From NCBI GenBank assembly GCA_936933955.1, contig CAKZIN010000001.1, positions 1 to 26,456 of the forward strand: a DNA stretch of 26,456 nucleotides. The letters run 5' to 3'. Source of the DNA: an uncultured Sphingopyxis sp. (GTDB lineage Bacteria > Pseudomonadota > Alphaproteobacteria > Sphingomonadales > Sphingomonadaceae). Numbering within the stretch: the first letter of the stretch is position 1; every line of letters starts with the position of its first letter. Position numbers and translations under genes: made by a program. The notes under the pieces are model-generated. The model had not been told where the DNA came from. It saw only the letters and a list, made by a program, of their open reading frames with translations, and searched no databases. This document shows positions 17,057 through 25,796 of this stretch, in pieces.

Positions 17057-18439
17057 TCAGTCCACCACCTCCACCAGCGCGTCTGACGCATCCGTAATCG
17101 CCAGCTTAGTGAGTGGTCGCGCGGCCTGTTCGCAGCCGGAGGCGAGCGGGATTTCCTTGCCGCCGGTCTCGATGTCAAGCGCCTCGAACCGGCGGGCCTG
17201 CGTCAGCACCTGCGATTCGAAGCTGCCGACGAACTGATTGTAACCCGCCACTGCGGCATCGAGATTCTTGCCCAGCCGCGCGAGGTGCGTGCCCATCGTC
17301 ACCATGCGCGCATAGAGGTCCTTACCCAGCTGGCCGATTTCACGCGCCTGCCCCGCCAGCTTCTCCTGCCGCCACACCTCCCCCACGGTGCGCAGGATCG
17401 CGACCATGTTCGTCGGGGTCGCCAGCAGAACCTTGCGTTCGAAGGCGAAGTCCCACAGCCCAGGGTCGTGCGCCAGCGCGGCGGAGACGAAATGTTCGCC
17501 GGGCACGAACATGATGACGAAATCGGGCGTATCGTCGAACTGCGACTGATAGGATTTGGCGCCGAGCGTCGTCACATGCGCCTTCATCGCGCTCGCGTGT
17601 TGGGTGAGCAGCGTATCGCGCTCATGCTCCATGGCATTGTGCGCGTCCTGATACGCGTTGAGCGACACCTTGGCGTCGATCACCAGCGAACGGCCACCGG
17701 GGATGCGCACGATCACGTCGGGACGCAGTCGCCCGTCGCCCGTGTCGCGGCTGACCTCGGTATGGAAATCGACGTGCTCGGCGAGCCCGCAGCTTTCGAG
17801 CAAATTCTTGAGCTGCTGCTCCCCCCAGCGGCCCCGCGCCTTGGGGGCGTTGCGCAGCGAGTTGACGAGATTGTTGGCGGAATCGCGCACCGCCTCCTGC
17901 CCGCGCTTCATCTCCTCCATCAGCGCGGAGAGACTGCCGTGGCTCTGCTGACGCTCAGCCTCGATCCGCCCGACGGTCTCCTCATAGGCTTTTAGACGGT
18001 CGTGCACCGGCGCGACGAGCGCTTTCAGTTGCTCCCCCGCTGCGGCTTCAGACGCCGCAAACCGCTCGCCTGCCTTGTCGAGAAACTGCGCCTGCGCCCG
18101 ATCGAGCAGCCGCGCGCCGACCTCCTGAAACTGCGCGGCGAGTGCATCGCGCGCCTGCGTCAGCGCCTCCACCTGCGCGGCGTGGGCGCGTTGCCCGGCG
18201 CCGATCTCTGCCCGAAGCCGCTCAAGCTCGATACCCCGCTGCTCGCGTTCGTGGCTCGCCGACTCGAGGTCGCGCACGGCCTGCTTCCAGCGTCCCGCCT
18301 GCTCGTCGCGATCGGCGCGCAGGGCGGAAACCTCCGCCGCGAGCACCGCTCCACGCCGACCCGCGATCAGCCATCCCAAAAGCGCACCCACGCCGAGCGC
18401 GGCGAGGATCAACACGAAATGTTCAGGCGCGAGCGTCAT
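17057..18439 (-). CDS. rmuC: DNA recombination protein RmuC
   Basis: RmuC limits inversions at short inverted repeats and carries a PD-(D/E)XK-like nuclease core. The 460-residue protein has an N-terminal membrane segment (about 7-28, VLILAALGVGALLGWLIAG) and a long coiled-coil (about 30-190). The RmuC domain contains APKARGRWGEQQLKNLLE, RPDVIVRIPGGRSLVIDAKVSL (the DAK catalytic motif) and MFVPGEHFVSAAL. It lies 42 nt behind secF on the same strand and may share the yajC-secDF transcript. Its 3' end faces the REP-like repeat. Confidence 0.95.
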   Translation of the reverse strand: MTLAPEHFVLILAALGVGALLGWLIAGRRGAVLAAEVSALRADRDEQAGRWKQAVRDLESASHEREQRGIELERLRAEIGAGQRAHAAQVEALTQARDALAAQFQEVGARLLDRAQAQFLDKAGERFAASEAAAGEQLKALVAPVHDRLKAYEETVGRIEAERQQSHGSLSALMEEMKRGQEAVRDSANNLVNSLRNAPKARGRWGEQQLKNLLESCGLAEHVDFHTEVSRDTGDGRLRPDVIVRIPGGRSLVIDAKVSLNAYQDAHNAMEHERDTLLTQHASAMKAHVTTLGAKSYQSQFDDTPDFVIMFVPGEHFVSAALAHDPGLWDFAFERKVLLATPTNMVAILRTVGEVWRQEKLAGQAREIGQLGKDLYARMVTMGTHLARLGKNLDAAVAGYNQFVGSFESQVLTQARRFEALDIETGGKEIPLASGCEQAARPLTKLAITDASDALVEVVD

Positions 18440-18444
18440 CCGCA

Positions 18445-18466
18445 GAACATCGCGCGAACATCGCGC
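18445..18466. repeat. 11-bp tandem direct repeat before rmuC
   Basis: The unit gaacatcgcgc occurs twice in perfect tandem in the 42-nt gap between the secF stop and the rmuC start. Such a short repeat may be a chance duplication. It could affect the rmuC ribosome-binding region. Confidence 0.7.
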
Positions 18467-18481
18467 AGCGTCAAGCGCTGG

Positions 18482-19462
18482 TTAGACGACCGCCCCCGCG
18501 TTGGGATCGGTAGGCGCGACGGGCTTGGCCGACGCCTTGTCATCCAACGCGACGAAGCTGTCGGGGCCGACCTTCAGCCAGACAAGGATCGCGCAGGCGA
18601 TGTAGATCGACGAATAGGTGCCGATCACGATGCCCAGCAGCATCGCGGCGGTGAAGCCGAAGATGACCGGCGGTCCGATCAGCAACAGCGCGGCGAGCGC
18701 GGCGATCATCGTCAGACTGGTCATCACCGTGCGCGACAGCGTCTCGTTGACGCTGAGGTCGAGCAGCTCGATGATCCCCATGCGCCGATACTTGCGCAGG
18801 TTCTCGCGCACCCGGTCATAGACGACGATTGTGTCGTTGAGCGAATAGCCGACGATCGTCAGCAACGCCGCGATGACGTTGAGGTCGAACTCCAGCTGCG
18901 TCAGCGCGAAAAAGCCGAAGGTAAGCGCGACGTCGTGCGCCAGCGAAAACAGCGCGCCCACCCCGAACTGCCACTCGAACCGGAACCAGATGTAGACCGA
19001 GATCGCCAGCATCGCGAGCAGGAGGCTGATCGCACCGGTGCGGAAAAGCTCGTTCGAGACTTTGGGGCTGACCGTCTGCACGCCGCCCGTCTGCGCGGTC
19101 GGAAACGCCTGGCGAATGCCCGCGACGAGCCGTTCGCCCGCAGCATTGCTCGCCGCCTCGCCCCCGTCGGGAACCGCGGTGCGGATCGAGACGACGTTCG
19201 AGGTGCCGAACTGCTGAATGACCGGATCGCCAAGACCGATCGCGGCCACCCGGCTGCGGACCTCGTCGATCGGCGGCACGCCTTGCGGAAAGGTCACCTG
19301 CACCGATTGGCCGCCGGCGAAGTCGATGCCGACGTTGAGCCCGCGGATCGCGACCAAGGCGATCGAGGTAAGGATCATCAGGATGCTCACCGCCATGGCG
19401 ATGTTGCGCCACTTGAGAAAGCCGATGTTGGTGTTGTCGGGGACGAATTTGAGGAGGCGCAT
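18482..19462 (-). CDS. secF: Protein translocase subunit SecF
   Basis: SecF works with SecD to use the proton-motive force to complete translocation through SecYEG. The 326-residue protein has six membrane segments. The first follows MRLLKFVPDNTNIGFLKWR. The periplasmic loop carries GLNVGIDFAGGQSVQVTF. The conserved membrane block is VGYSLNDTIVVYDRVRENLRKYR (split here by position; D and R residues visible), followed by NETLSRTVMTSLT. The start ATG 19462 is 14 nt after the secD stop. The C-terminal tail (KASAKPVAPTDPNAGAVV) is soluble. Confidence 0.97.
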   Translation of the reverse strand: MRLLKFVPDNTNIGFLKWRNIAMAVSILMILTSIALVAIRGLNVGIDFAGGQSVQVTFPQGVPPIDEVRSRVAAIGLGDPVIQQFGTSNVVSIRTAVPDGGEAASNAAGERLVAGIRQAFPTAQTGGVQTVSPKVSNELFRTGAISLLLAMLAISVYIWFRFEWQFGVGALFSLAHDVALTFGFFALTQLEFDLNVIAALLTIVGYSLNDTIVVYDRVRENLRKYRRMGIIELLDLSVNETLSRTVMTSLTMIAALAALLLIGPPVIFGFTAAMLLGIVIGTYSSIYIACAILVWLKVGPDSFVALDDKASAKPVAPTDPNAGAVV

Positions 19463-19476
19463 CGCGGTCCTGCCTG

Positions 19477-21081
19477 TCAGATCGTAATGGCGCTGGGGCG
19501 CGCCTTGCGGAGGTAGCGGGACACCAGCCAGCGCGTCACGGTGACGGCGGTGAACACCGACGTCACGATGCCGATGGTGAGCACCACCGCGAAGCCCTTG
19601 ATCGGGCCCGTGCCGAAGAAGAACATCAGCGCCGCAGCGATGACGTTGGTGATATTGGCGTCAAAAATCGCGCGGCTCGCTTCCTGGTAGCCGGTTTCGA
19701 CGGCGGAGATCACCTTGCGCCCTCGCCGCAGTTCTTCGCGGATACGCTCGTTGATGAGCACGTTCGCATCGACCGCCGCGCCGATCGTCAGCACGAAGCC
19801 CGCGATACCGGGCAGCGTCAGCGTCGCGCCCATCATCGCCATCGCCGCGATGATCAGGAAGATGTTCGCGATCAGCGCAATGTTCGCATAGACGCCGAAG
19901 CGACCATACACGACGAGCATGAAACCCAGCGTCAGCAGCGTCGCGACGATCGCCGCGATCGCGCCGGCGCGGATCGAGTCCGCACCAAGCTCTGGCGTCA
20001 CCGTGCGCTCTTCGACCACAGTCAGCTTCACCGGCAGCGCGCCCGAACGGAGCGCAATGGCGAGCTGGTTGGCACTGTCGACGGTGAAACTTCCCGAAAT
20101 CTGCGCCGCGCCGCCGTTGATCGGCTCGTTGATCGACGGCGCGGACAGCACCTTGCCGTCGATCAGCATCGCAAAGCGCTTGCCGGTGTTCTGACGCGTG
20201 ATGCGCGAGAAGATCGTCGCGCCTTCGCCGTTGAACTGGATGTTGACCACCGGCTGGCCCGACTGCTGGTCGAAGCCCTGGTTGGCCTGGGTCAGCTGGT
20301 CGCCGGAGATGACGGCCTGTCGCCCGACCACCTCGAAATTGGCTTGGTCGGCGTAAGGCGCGACCGCGAAGCCGAGCGGCGGGTTCCCCTGCGCCGCCGC
20401 CGCCCGCGCCGCGGGATCGTCGTTGACCATGCGAAACTCGAGCCGCGCAGTCTGGCCGAGCAGATCCTTGAGTGCTTTCGGATCCTGCAGCCCCGGCACC
20501 TGCACGACGATGCGGTCGGTGCCCTGCAGCACGATCGTCGGCTCGCGCGTGCCGAGCGCGTTGACGCGGCGTTCGACGACGTCGCGCGCGCCGGTCATCG
20601 CCTCCGAAACGAAGCTGGTGAGCCCCGCGGCGGTCTGCGTCAGCACGAAGCGATTGCCGTCGCGCACCTCGATGTCCCAGGTGCGGCTGCCCGACAGCCC
20701 GGCACCCGCGGTCAGCGGGTTCAGCCGCTCCCGCACCGCGTCGATCTGGGCGACGTCGCGCACCAGAAAGGAGACGCTGTTGGCGGACCGAGTCAGCGCG
20801 CCGATTTCGATGTCGTCCTCAGCCCCGCTGGTCCCGCGCATCGCCGCACGGATCGAGCGCTCCATATTGTCGAGCCGCTGCGTGCGCACGTCGTTGACGT
20901 CCGCCTCGAGCATGATGTGGCTCCCGCCCGCGAGGTCGAGGCCGAGGTTGACGCGCGGCTGCGCCCAGGCGGGCAGGCCCGCGGTCCACTGCGGCGGCAC
21001 CAGGCTGGGTAGCGCGAACAGGACGCCCAGGATGAGCGTGCCGACGATCGCGAACACTTTCCAGCGGGGGAAATCGAGCAT
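19477..21081 (-). CDS. secD: Protein translocase subunit SecD
   Basis: The 534-residue protein has a first membrane helix (about 10-29). A large periplasmic domain opens NLGLDLAGGSHIMLEAD and includes VVERRVNALGTREPTI and VQVPGLQDPKALKDLLG. Five further helices hold the conserved GFVLTIGAAVDANVLINERIREELRRG block and FDANITNV. It is somewhat shorter than E. coli SecD, as in other alphaproteobacteria. It lies between yajC (47 nt upstream) and secF (14 nt downstream). It acts in the inner membrane. Confidence 0.97.
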   Translation of the reverse strand: MLDFPRWKVFAIVGTLILGVLFALPSLVPPQWTAGLPAWAQPRVNLGLDLAGGSHIMLEADVNDVRTQRLDNMERSIRAAMRGTSGAEDDIEIGALTRSANSVSFLVRDVAQIDAVRERLNPLTAGAGLSGSRTWDIEVRDGNRFVLTQTAAGLTSFVSEAMTGARDVVERRVNALGTREPTIVLQGTDRIVVQVPGLQDPKALKDLLGQTARLEFRMVNDDPAARAAAAQGNPPLGFAVAPYADQANFEVVGRQAVISGDQLTQANQGFDQQSGQPVVNIQFNGEGATIFSRITRQNTGKRFAMLIDGKVLSAPSINEPINGGAAQISGSFTVDSANQLAIALRSGALPVKLTVVEERTVTPELGADSIRAGAIAAIVATLLTLGFMLVVYGRFGVYANIALIANIFLIIAAMAMMGATLTLPGIAGFVLTIGAAVDANVLINERIREELRRGRKVISAVETGYQEASRAIFDANITNVIAAALMFFFGTGPIKGFAVVLTIGIVTSVFTAVTVTRWLVSRYLRKARPSAITI

Positions 21082-21128
21082 GGGGTTACGTCTCTAAAAC
21101 AGGCGACACGTGGGACGCGGTTATCGCG

Positions 21129-21467
21129 TCAGTCGTTGGCAGGCTTGCCGCCGGGCTGGCGCACGTCGCTGATCGTGGCCTTGACCACGCGGACGCGGGT
21201 GTTGGGAGCGATCTCCACCTCGACCTCGTCATCGGTAACCTTGGTCACCTTGCCGATCAGGCCGCCGGCGGTGACGACGGTGTTCCCGCGCGCAATGCTT
21301 GCGACACGCGTCGCATGTTCGCGCATGCGGCGCTGCTGCGGGCGGATCATCAGGAAGTAGAACACCGCGAACATCAGCACCAGCGGCACGACGTTCATCA
21401 AAAAGGCAGCGGCGCCGCCACCCGCGGCGGGTGCCACTGCGGCGGAGAAGATGGAACTGGGGAACAT
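21129..21467 (-). CDS. yajC: Sec translocon accessory protein YajC
   Basis: YajC is the small membrane partner of SecDF. The 112-residue protein has one membrane helix (about 24-42, NVVPLVLMFAVFYFLMI) followed by the signature IRPQQRRMREH. The cytosolic domain contains RGNTVVTAGGLIGKVTKV. A Gly/Ala-rich extension precedes the helix. It is the first gene of the yajC-secD-secF run; its upstream region also carries the divergent tRNA gene. The Shine-Dalgarno at ATG 21467 is weak. Confidence 0.95.
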   Translation of the reverse strand: MFPSSIFSAAVAPAAGGGAAAFLMNVVPLVLMFAVFYFLMIRPQQRRMREHATRVASIARGNTVVTAGGLIGKVTKVTDDEVEVEIAPNTRVRVVKATISDVRQPGGKPAND

Positions 21468-21617
21468 CGGAGCGAACTTTCGATCGTTTCACGCCCACAC
21501 CTTCGCCACAAAGAGCGCTGGCACGCGAGAGCGCCGCGCGCCTATCAGCAAGCCCGCTCTTTCGCAATGTTCCACGGGCGTCGAGACCGGCGCAGCGCGA
21601 GGCAGCAACCGAGCGCC

Positions 21618-21646
21618 TTGCAACCCGCGCGTCGACCCGCTAGCGG
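21618..21646 (+). promoter_or_regulatory. Candidate promoter of the tRNA-Pro gene
   Basis: TTGCAA (21618-21623) is followed after 17 nt by TAGCGG (21641-21646). The predicted start would be about 6 nt before the mature tRNA end. The -10 match is poor. Prediction by eye. Confidence 0.3.
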
Positions 21647-21658
21647 CGCGCACTCGGT

Positions 21659-21735
21659 CGGGACGTAGCGCAGCCTGGTAGCGCATCACACTGGGGGTGT
21701 GGGGGTCGCAGGTTCGAATCCTGTCGTCCCGACCA
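21659..21735 (+). tRNA. tRNA-Pro (anticodon GGG)
   Basis: A complete 77-nt cloverleaf can be folded. The acceptor stem is CGGGACG/CGTCCCG (21659-21665 with 21725-21731), with discriminator A and an encoded CCA. The D-arm is GCGC...GCGC and the T-arm contains GGTTCGAATCC. The anticodon stem TCACA/TGTGG (one U-G pair) holds the loop CTGGGGG, placing anticodon GGG at 21693-21695. The C1-G72 pair fits bacterial tRNA-Pro. Confidence 0.96.
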
Positions 21736-21768
21736 ATTGCATACAATGTGCATGGCAAGCTCGCCGTG

Positions 21769-21788
21769 GGTGTCCGACGCCGGACGCC
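21769..21788 (+). terminator. Hairpin downstream of tRNA-Pro
   Basis: The 8-bp stem ggtgtccg/cggacgcc (one U-G pair) with an ACGC loop lies 33 nt after the tRNA. No T-run follows. It may help end the tRNA transcript before the cyd operon. Otherwise I see nothing definite in the 152-nt gap to cydA, including no FNR-type TTGAT-N4-ATCAA box. Confidence 0.35.
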
Positions 21789-21887
21789 GCTGGATCAGCG
21801 TTGCGCCGCGCACAACTCGCGATTCAGCGAAACGCACTGGCTTTCGCGCCGTGCGGTTCTAGGGTGATCGACCTTAGGAGGCGCCTG

Positions 21888-23327
21888 GTGGTCGATTCCG
21901 AGCTCGCCCTGTTACTGGCGCGCGCGCAGTTTGCGTTTACGGTCAGCTTTCACTTCATCTTCCCCGCCTTTTCGATCGGGCTGGCGAGCTTTCTCGCGGT
22001 GCTCGAGGCGCGCTGGTTGCTGACCGGCGAGCAGAAATATCTCGACCTGTTCCGCTATTGGCTGCGCATCTTTGCGGTCGCGTTCGCGATGGGCGTCGTC
22101 AGCGGCATCGTCATGTCCTACCAGTTCGGCACCAACTGGTCGGTGTTCTCCGACAAGGCAGGGCCGATCATCGGGCCGCTGATGGCCTATGAGGTGCTGA
22201 CCGCCTTCTTCCTCGAAGCGGGCTTCCTCGGCGTCATGCTGTTCGGGCTCGAGCGGGTGGGCAAGAAGCTGCACTTCGTCGCGACTTTGATGGTCGCGCT
22301 CGGCACGTTCATTTCCGCCTTCTGGATCCTCAGCGTCAACAGCTGGATGCAGACCCCGGTCGCCTTCACCATGAACGACGTCGGCCAGTTCGTGAAGGCC
22401 GGGTCGTGGTGGGACATCATCTGGAACCCCAGCTTTCCCTATCGCCTCGTCCACACGGTTATCGCCGCATACCTCACCACTGCGTTCGTCGTCGGGGGAG
22501 TGGCGGCGTGGCACCTCCTCAAGCGGCACGATACGCCGCAGGTGCGCACCGCTTTCTCGATGGCGATGTGGATGGCGGCGCTGGTCGCTCCGTTGCAGCT
22601 GGTCGCTGGCGACATGCACGGCATCAACACGCTCGAGCATCAGCCAACCAAGGTACTGGCGATGGAGGGGCATTTCGAGGATCACCCGAACGGCGCTCCG
22701 CTGATCCTGCTCGGCGTGCCCGACCAGGAGGCGCAGACGACGCGCTACCAGGTGGCGATCCCCAAAGTCGGCTCGCTGATCCTGAAGCATGATCTGAACG
22801 CCCCTCTCGAAGGGCTGAAGCGCGTGCCGCGTGACGAGCAGCCGCCGGTGATGGTCGTGTTCTGGTCGTTTCGCATCATGGTCGGCATCGGCCTCGCGAT
22901 GATCGGGCTTGGGCTGTGGAGCCTGTGGGCGCGGCTGCGGGGCAAGCTCTACGCGCCCGGCTGGCTGCATCGCGCGGCGGTGCTGCTAGGCCCGGCGGGG
23001 TTCGTCGCGGTGATCGCCGGCTGGGTGACGACCGAGGTCGGGCGCCAGCCGTGGACCGTCTACGGCGCGCTGCGCACCGCGGAGTCAGTGGCGCCGATCG
23101 GGGTGCCGGGGGTGGCGGCATCGCTGCTCGCCTTCATCGTCGTTTACACCGCGGTGTTCGGCTTCGGCATCTGGTATATCCTCAAGCTGATGAGCCAGCC
23201 GCCGCACGCGGGGGAGACCCCGCTCGCCGCGACGCCGACGCGTTCGGCCGGCACCACGCCGATCGCGGCCACCGGCGGCGATGGAGCACCTCGCCCCTCG
23301 GTTGTTCCGACCGGGGAGGCTGGCTGA
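21888..23327 (+). CDS. cydA: Cytochrome bd-type quinol oxidase subunit I (CydA/CioA-like)
   Basis: This subunit oxidises quinol and carries haems b558, b595 and d. The start is GTG 21888, set by a perfect AGGAGG 6 nt upstream; the frame is open further back through the tRNA but that part is not coding. The product of 479 residues has FHFIFPAFSIG with His22 (b595), Glu102 and Glu110, PYRLVHTVIAAY with His189, and FRIMVGIG with Met331 (b558 ligands). GWVTTEVGRQPW (378-389) is the usual quinol-site motif. The Q-loop is short, pointing to the CioA-like, often cyanide-tolerant class. A soluble Thr/Ala/Pro-rich tail ends the protein. It is followed by cydB with a TGATG overlap. Confidence 0.96.
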   Translation: MVDSELALLLARAQFAFTVSFHFIFPAFSIGLASFLAVLEARWLLTGEQKYLDLFRYWLRIFAVAFAMGVVSGIVMSYQFGTNWSVFSDKAGPIIGPLMAYEVLTAFFLEAGFLGVMLFGLERVGKKLHFVATLMVALGTFISAFWILSVNSWMQTPVAFTMNDVGQFVKAGSWWDIIWNPSFPYRLVHTVIAAYLTTAFVVGGVAAWHLLKRHDTPQVRTAFSMAMWMAALVAPLQLVAGDMHGINTLEHQPTKVLAMEGHFEDHPNGAPLILLGVPDQEAQTTRYQVAIPKVGSLILKHDLNAPLEGLKRVPRDEQPPVMVVFWSFRIMVGIGLAMIGLGLWSLWARLRGKLYAPGWLHRAAVLLGPAGFVAVIAGWVTTEVGRQPWTVYGALRTAESVAPIGVPGVAASLLAFIVVYTAVFGFGIWYILKLMSQPPHAGETPLAATPTRSAGTTPIAATGGDGAPRPSVVPTGEAG

Positions 23328-24394
23328 TGTTCGAGGCCATCACCCCCGTGCTGCCGGTCATCTGGGCGGTGATCATCGCCGTCGCGGTCGCGATGTACGT
23401 GTTCATGGACGGCTTCGACCTTGGCATCGGCGTCCTGTTCCCCGGCTTCAAGGTCGGCGAGGAGCGCGATGCGGCCATGAACTCGATCGCGCCGGTGTGG
23501 GACGGCAACGAAACCTGGCTGGTGCTGGGCGGCGGCGGGCTGCTCGCGGCCTTTCCGCTCGCCTATGCCGTCGTGCTGCCCGCGCTCTACGCGCCGCTGA
23601 TCGCGATGCTGCTCGGCCTCGTCTTTCGCGGGGTGGCGTTCGAGTTCCGCTGGCGCGACCCGCGCCACCGCCGCGCCTGGGACGCGGGCTTCACCTTCGG
23701 CTCGATCGTGGCCGCCTTCGCGCAAGGGGTGACGCTGGGCGCGCTGGTGCAGGGCATCCCGGTCGAGGGGCGCGCCTACGCCGGGGGCTGGTTCGACTGG
23801 CTTACCCCCTTTTCGCTGTTGACCGGCGTCGCGATCGTCGTCGGCTATGCGCTGCTCGGAGCGACCTGGCTGATCTGGAAGACCGCGGGGCCGGTGCATG
23901 CCGACGCGCGCCGCTATGCGCGCTGGCTGCTGCCTGCCTTCGCGCTGCTGGTCGCGGCGGTGAGCCTCTACACGCCGTTCCTCGAAGGGCAGTATTGGCG
24001 CCGCTGGTTCGCCTTCCCCGGCCTCCTCGTCACCGTCCCCATGCCGCTGCTGGTGGCGCTGGCGACGTGGAAGCTGTGGGCGGCGCTGAAGCGCGACGAG
24101 GCGGTTGCGCCCGAGGGCGGCACGCTCGCCACCTTCGCGGATGCGAGTTCGTTCGGCTGGACGCTGGCGCTGTTCGCGCTGTCGATGATCGGGCTCGGCA
24201 TTTCGATCTGGCCCGACGTCGTGCCGGGGCGGATCAGCATCTGGCAGGCCGCCGCGCCGCCCGATGCGCAGGGCTTCATGCTCGTTGGAGTGACGCTGCT
24301 GCTGCCGCTGATCCTCGGCTACACCGCCTGGTCCTACTGGGTGTTCCGCGGCAAGGTCGACGCCAGCGGCGGCTACCACGCGCATGACCACTGA
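23327..24394 (+). CDS. cydB: Cytochrome bd-type quinol oxidase subunit II (CydB/CioB-like)
   Basis: Subunit II completes the bd-oxidase heterodimer in the inner membrane. The 355-residue protein begins FEAITPVLPVIWAVIIAVAV and carries YVFMDGFDLGIGVLFPG, NSIAPVWDGNETWLVLGGGG and FRGVAFEFRWRD, all hallmark motifs. It has about eight or nine hydrophobic helices. The ATG at 23327 shares one base with the cydA TGA, and GGGGAGG lies 7 nt upstream. Its 3' end overlaps the start of the DUF2474 gene by 11 bp. Three-gene operon with cydA and the small peptide. Confidence 0.97.
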   Translation: MFEAITPVLPVIWAVIIAVAVAMYVFMDGFDLGIGVLFPGFKVGEERDAAMNSIAPVWDGNETWLVLGGGGLLAAFPLAYAVVLPALYAPLIAMLLGLVFRGVAFEFRWRDPRHRRAWDAGFTFGSIVAAFAQGVTLGALVQGIPVEGRAYAGGWFDWLTPFSLLTGVAIVVGYALLGATWLIWKTAGPVHADARRYARWLLPAFALLVAAVSLYTPFLEGQYWRRWFAFPGLLVTVPMPLLVALATWKLWAALKRDEAVAPEGGTLATFADASSFGWTLALFALSMIGLGISIWPDVVPGRISIWQAAAPPDAQGFMLVGVTLLLPLILGYTAWSYWVFRGKVDASGGYHAHDH

Positions 24395-24503
24395 ACGGGA
24401 GCGCCCACTCGCCCAACGGCTCGGCTGGTTCGTCGCGCTGTGGGTTGGCGGGGTCGCGGTCGTCGGCGCGGTCGCCTACGCCATTCGCGCGGTGCTGTTG
24501 TAG
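24384..24503 (+). CDS. DUF2474-like 39-residue membrane peptide of the bd oxidase operon
   Basis: ATG at 24384 lies inside the end of cydB (11-bp overlap) and the frame runs to TAG at 24501. The 39-residue product starts TTERERPLAQRLGWFVALW and has a single membrane helix (about residues 14-35) ending in AIRAVLL. The RLGWF-ALW pattern and position directly after cydB match the DUF2474 family. These small peptides are counterparts of CydX-type accessory subunits, which stabilise the oxidase haem site. Only 7 nt separate it from the convergent SleB gene. A direct role in this oxidase is inference from context. Confidence 0.85.
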   Translation: MTTERERPLAQRLGWFVALWVGGVAVVGAVAYAIRAVLL

Positions 24504-24510
24504 CGCGCGC

Positions 24511-25677
24511 TCAATTCCGCGGCGTGCCGCTGTTCTTATATTCCTCGCGCACCGTGCCCGAGCCGGTCAGCCGCGGGTCGGCGTAGGTCGGAGGCTCGAC
24601 GCGAGTTGCTGCCACAGGGGCGGCGGCGCTGGGCGCGGGGGAGGCCGTCGACGGGAGCGTGCCCGGCAGCGCTGCATCGCCCTTCGTCACCGGCGCGATC
24701 GGCGCAGTGGGGGTGAGGCTCGGGATAGCCGGAACCGCCGTCGTCCCCGGAAGCACCGCGGGAGTGGCGACCGCCGCACCCAGCTGCTGCGCGATGGGGA
24801 GATACGGCCCCGGCGCCGGCTCGTGCCCGCTATAGGCCTTGAGGAACGCCCCCGGCTCACCGAAGCGGCCGCGCCAGCGATGGAAGATGTGCGCGCCGAC
24901 GACGTTGGTCATTACTAGCGCCTTGCCCCAGCGCGGCCACACCGCTTGGGTGTGGTAATGCGTCGCGAGCCCCACCCCCGGGTAGACTCGCCCGGCGAGC
25001 GCCTCCGCGGCGATGCGGCTGGCGCGGGTCCATTGTTCGCGCATCGGTCGACGCGCCATCGCGCCGTCGCAGGCAAAGGTGAATTGGCACACCCGCGCGC
25101 GCTCGCTGCCCTGAAAGACGACGCCGCAGACGCTGCCGGGGAAGCTCGGGTGGCGAACGCGGTTGAGCACCACCTGCGCGATGCCGCGCATGCCGTCGTC
25201 GCTCTCACTCGCGCCCTCGTAATAGAGCGCGGAGGTGAGGCAGTAGTGCGCGCGGGCGGTGTCGGTGGCGGTGGCGCCCTTGAAGGCATAGGGCCGCGCG
25301 ACCGGGCCGATGTAGCTCTGCGCCCGCGCCGCCTCGAGACTCATCGCCGGATTAGGGGCGAGTCCGGCGGCGCCTAGGCTTTCCAGCGCCGCTGGGTCGG
25401 GGAGGCTCGGGTCGAGCGCGCGCGCCTGCTCAAAGCTGCCCGCTTCCACCAGCGCCCACAGCGCCTGGTCGTGCGGACGCAGCGTTATCGGCACGCTGAC
25501 GCTGTAGCTGCGCGCATGCAGCGCCCCGCCCCAGATCAGCGCGAGGATGCCGAGCGCGGCGCTCGCCCCCACCGCCAGCCGCAGTGTGCGCCGCCGCCTG
25601 GCACGCGCCGCCAGCCGCACAGCGCCACCGCGTGCCGGAGCGGCGGTCGTGGGCGTGCGGGCGCTCGTGTGCGGCAT
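24511..25677 (-). CDS. SleB-type cell wall hydrolase (Hydrolase_2)
   Basis: SleB-family enzymes cleave peptidoglycan glycan strands (lytic transglycosylase-like). The 388-residue protein has an Arg-rich cytosolic start and one membrane anchor (about 33-53). The SleB domain (about 145-270) contains ALYYEGASESDDGMRGIAQV, with probable catalytic Glu154, then VVLNRVRHPSFPGSVCGVV, CQFTFACDG, ATHYHTQAVWPRW and IGAHIFHRW-type sequence (here VGAHIFHRWRG). An Ala/Pro/Thr-rich tail of about 100 residues follows. Sphingomonads do not sporulate, so a role in wall remodelling is more likely than spore germination. ATG 25677 gives the anchor intact. Confidence 0.9.
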   Translation of the reverse strand: MPHTSARTPTTAAPARGGAVRLAARARRRRTLRLAVGASAALGILALIWGGALHARSYSVSVPITLRPHDQALWALVEAGSFEQARALDPSLPDPAALESLGAAGLAPNPAMSLEAARAQSYIGPVARPYAFKGATATDTARAHYCLTSALYYEGASESDDGMRGIAQVVLNRVRHPSFPGSVCGVVFQGSERARVCQFTFACDGAMARRPMREQWTRASRIAAEALAGRVYPGVGLATHYHTQAVWPRWGKALVMTNVVGAHIFHRWRGRFGEPGAFLKAYSGHEPAPGPYLPIAQQLGAAVATPAVLPGTTAVPAIPSLTPTAPIAPVTKGDAALPGTLPSTASPAPSAAAPVAATRVEPPTYADPRLTGSGTVREEYKNSGTPRN

Positions 25678-25796
25678 CGGGGGCGCGAGCGAGGCGATGG
25701 GTGAGAGACTCCGGCGGTTGAGCGTCAGGCTGTTAGCGCGGATATGTTAACCAATTTGTCTCGGTGGTGGAACGGGCTGCGGTAGGGGCGTTCGCA

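Noticed and set aside
18002..19516. 504-codon plus-strand open frame opposite rmuC and secF
   Set aside because: It is Arg/Asp/His-rich with no motif and lies antisense to two certain genes; long shadow frames are expected at this GC content.
21699..21887. N-terminal extension of cydA through the tRNA
   Set aside because: The extension would translate tRNA sequence, whereas GTG 21888 has a perfect Shine-Dalgarno and begins the conserved protein.
21659..21887. tRNA-Pro as an integration site for a mobile element
   Set aside because: No integrase gene and no repeat of the tRNA 3' end was seen downstream within the window.
22916..24394. Second plus-strand frame giving a cydA'-cydB fusion
   Set aside because: The first part is an alternate frame of cydA; cydB begins at 23327 with its own ribosome-binding site.
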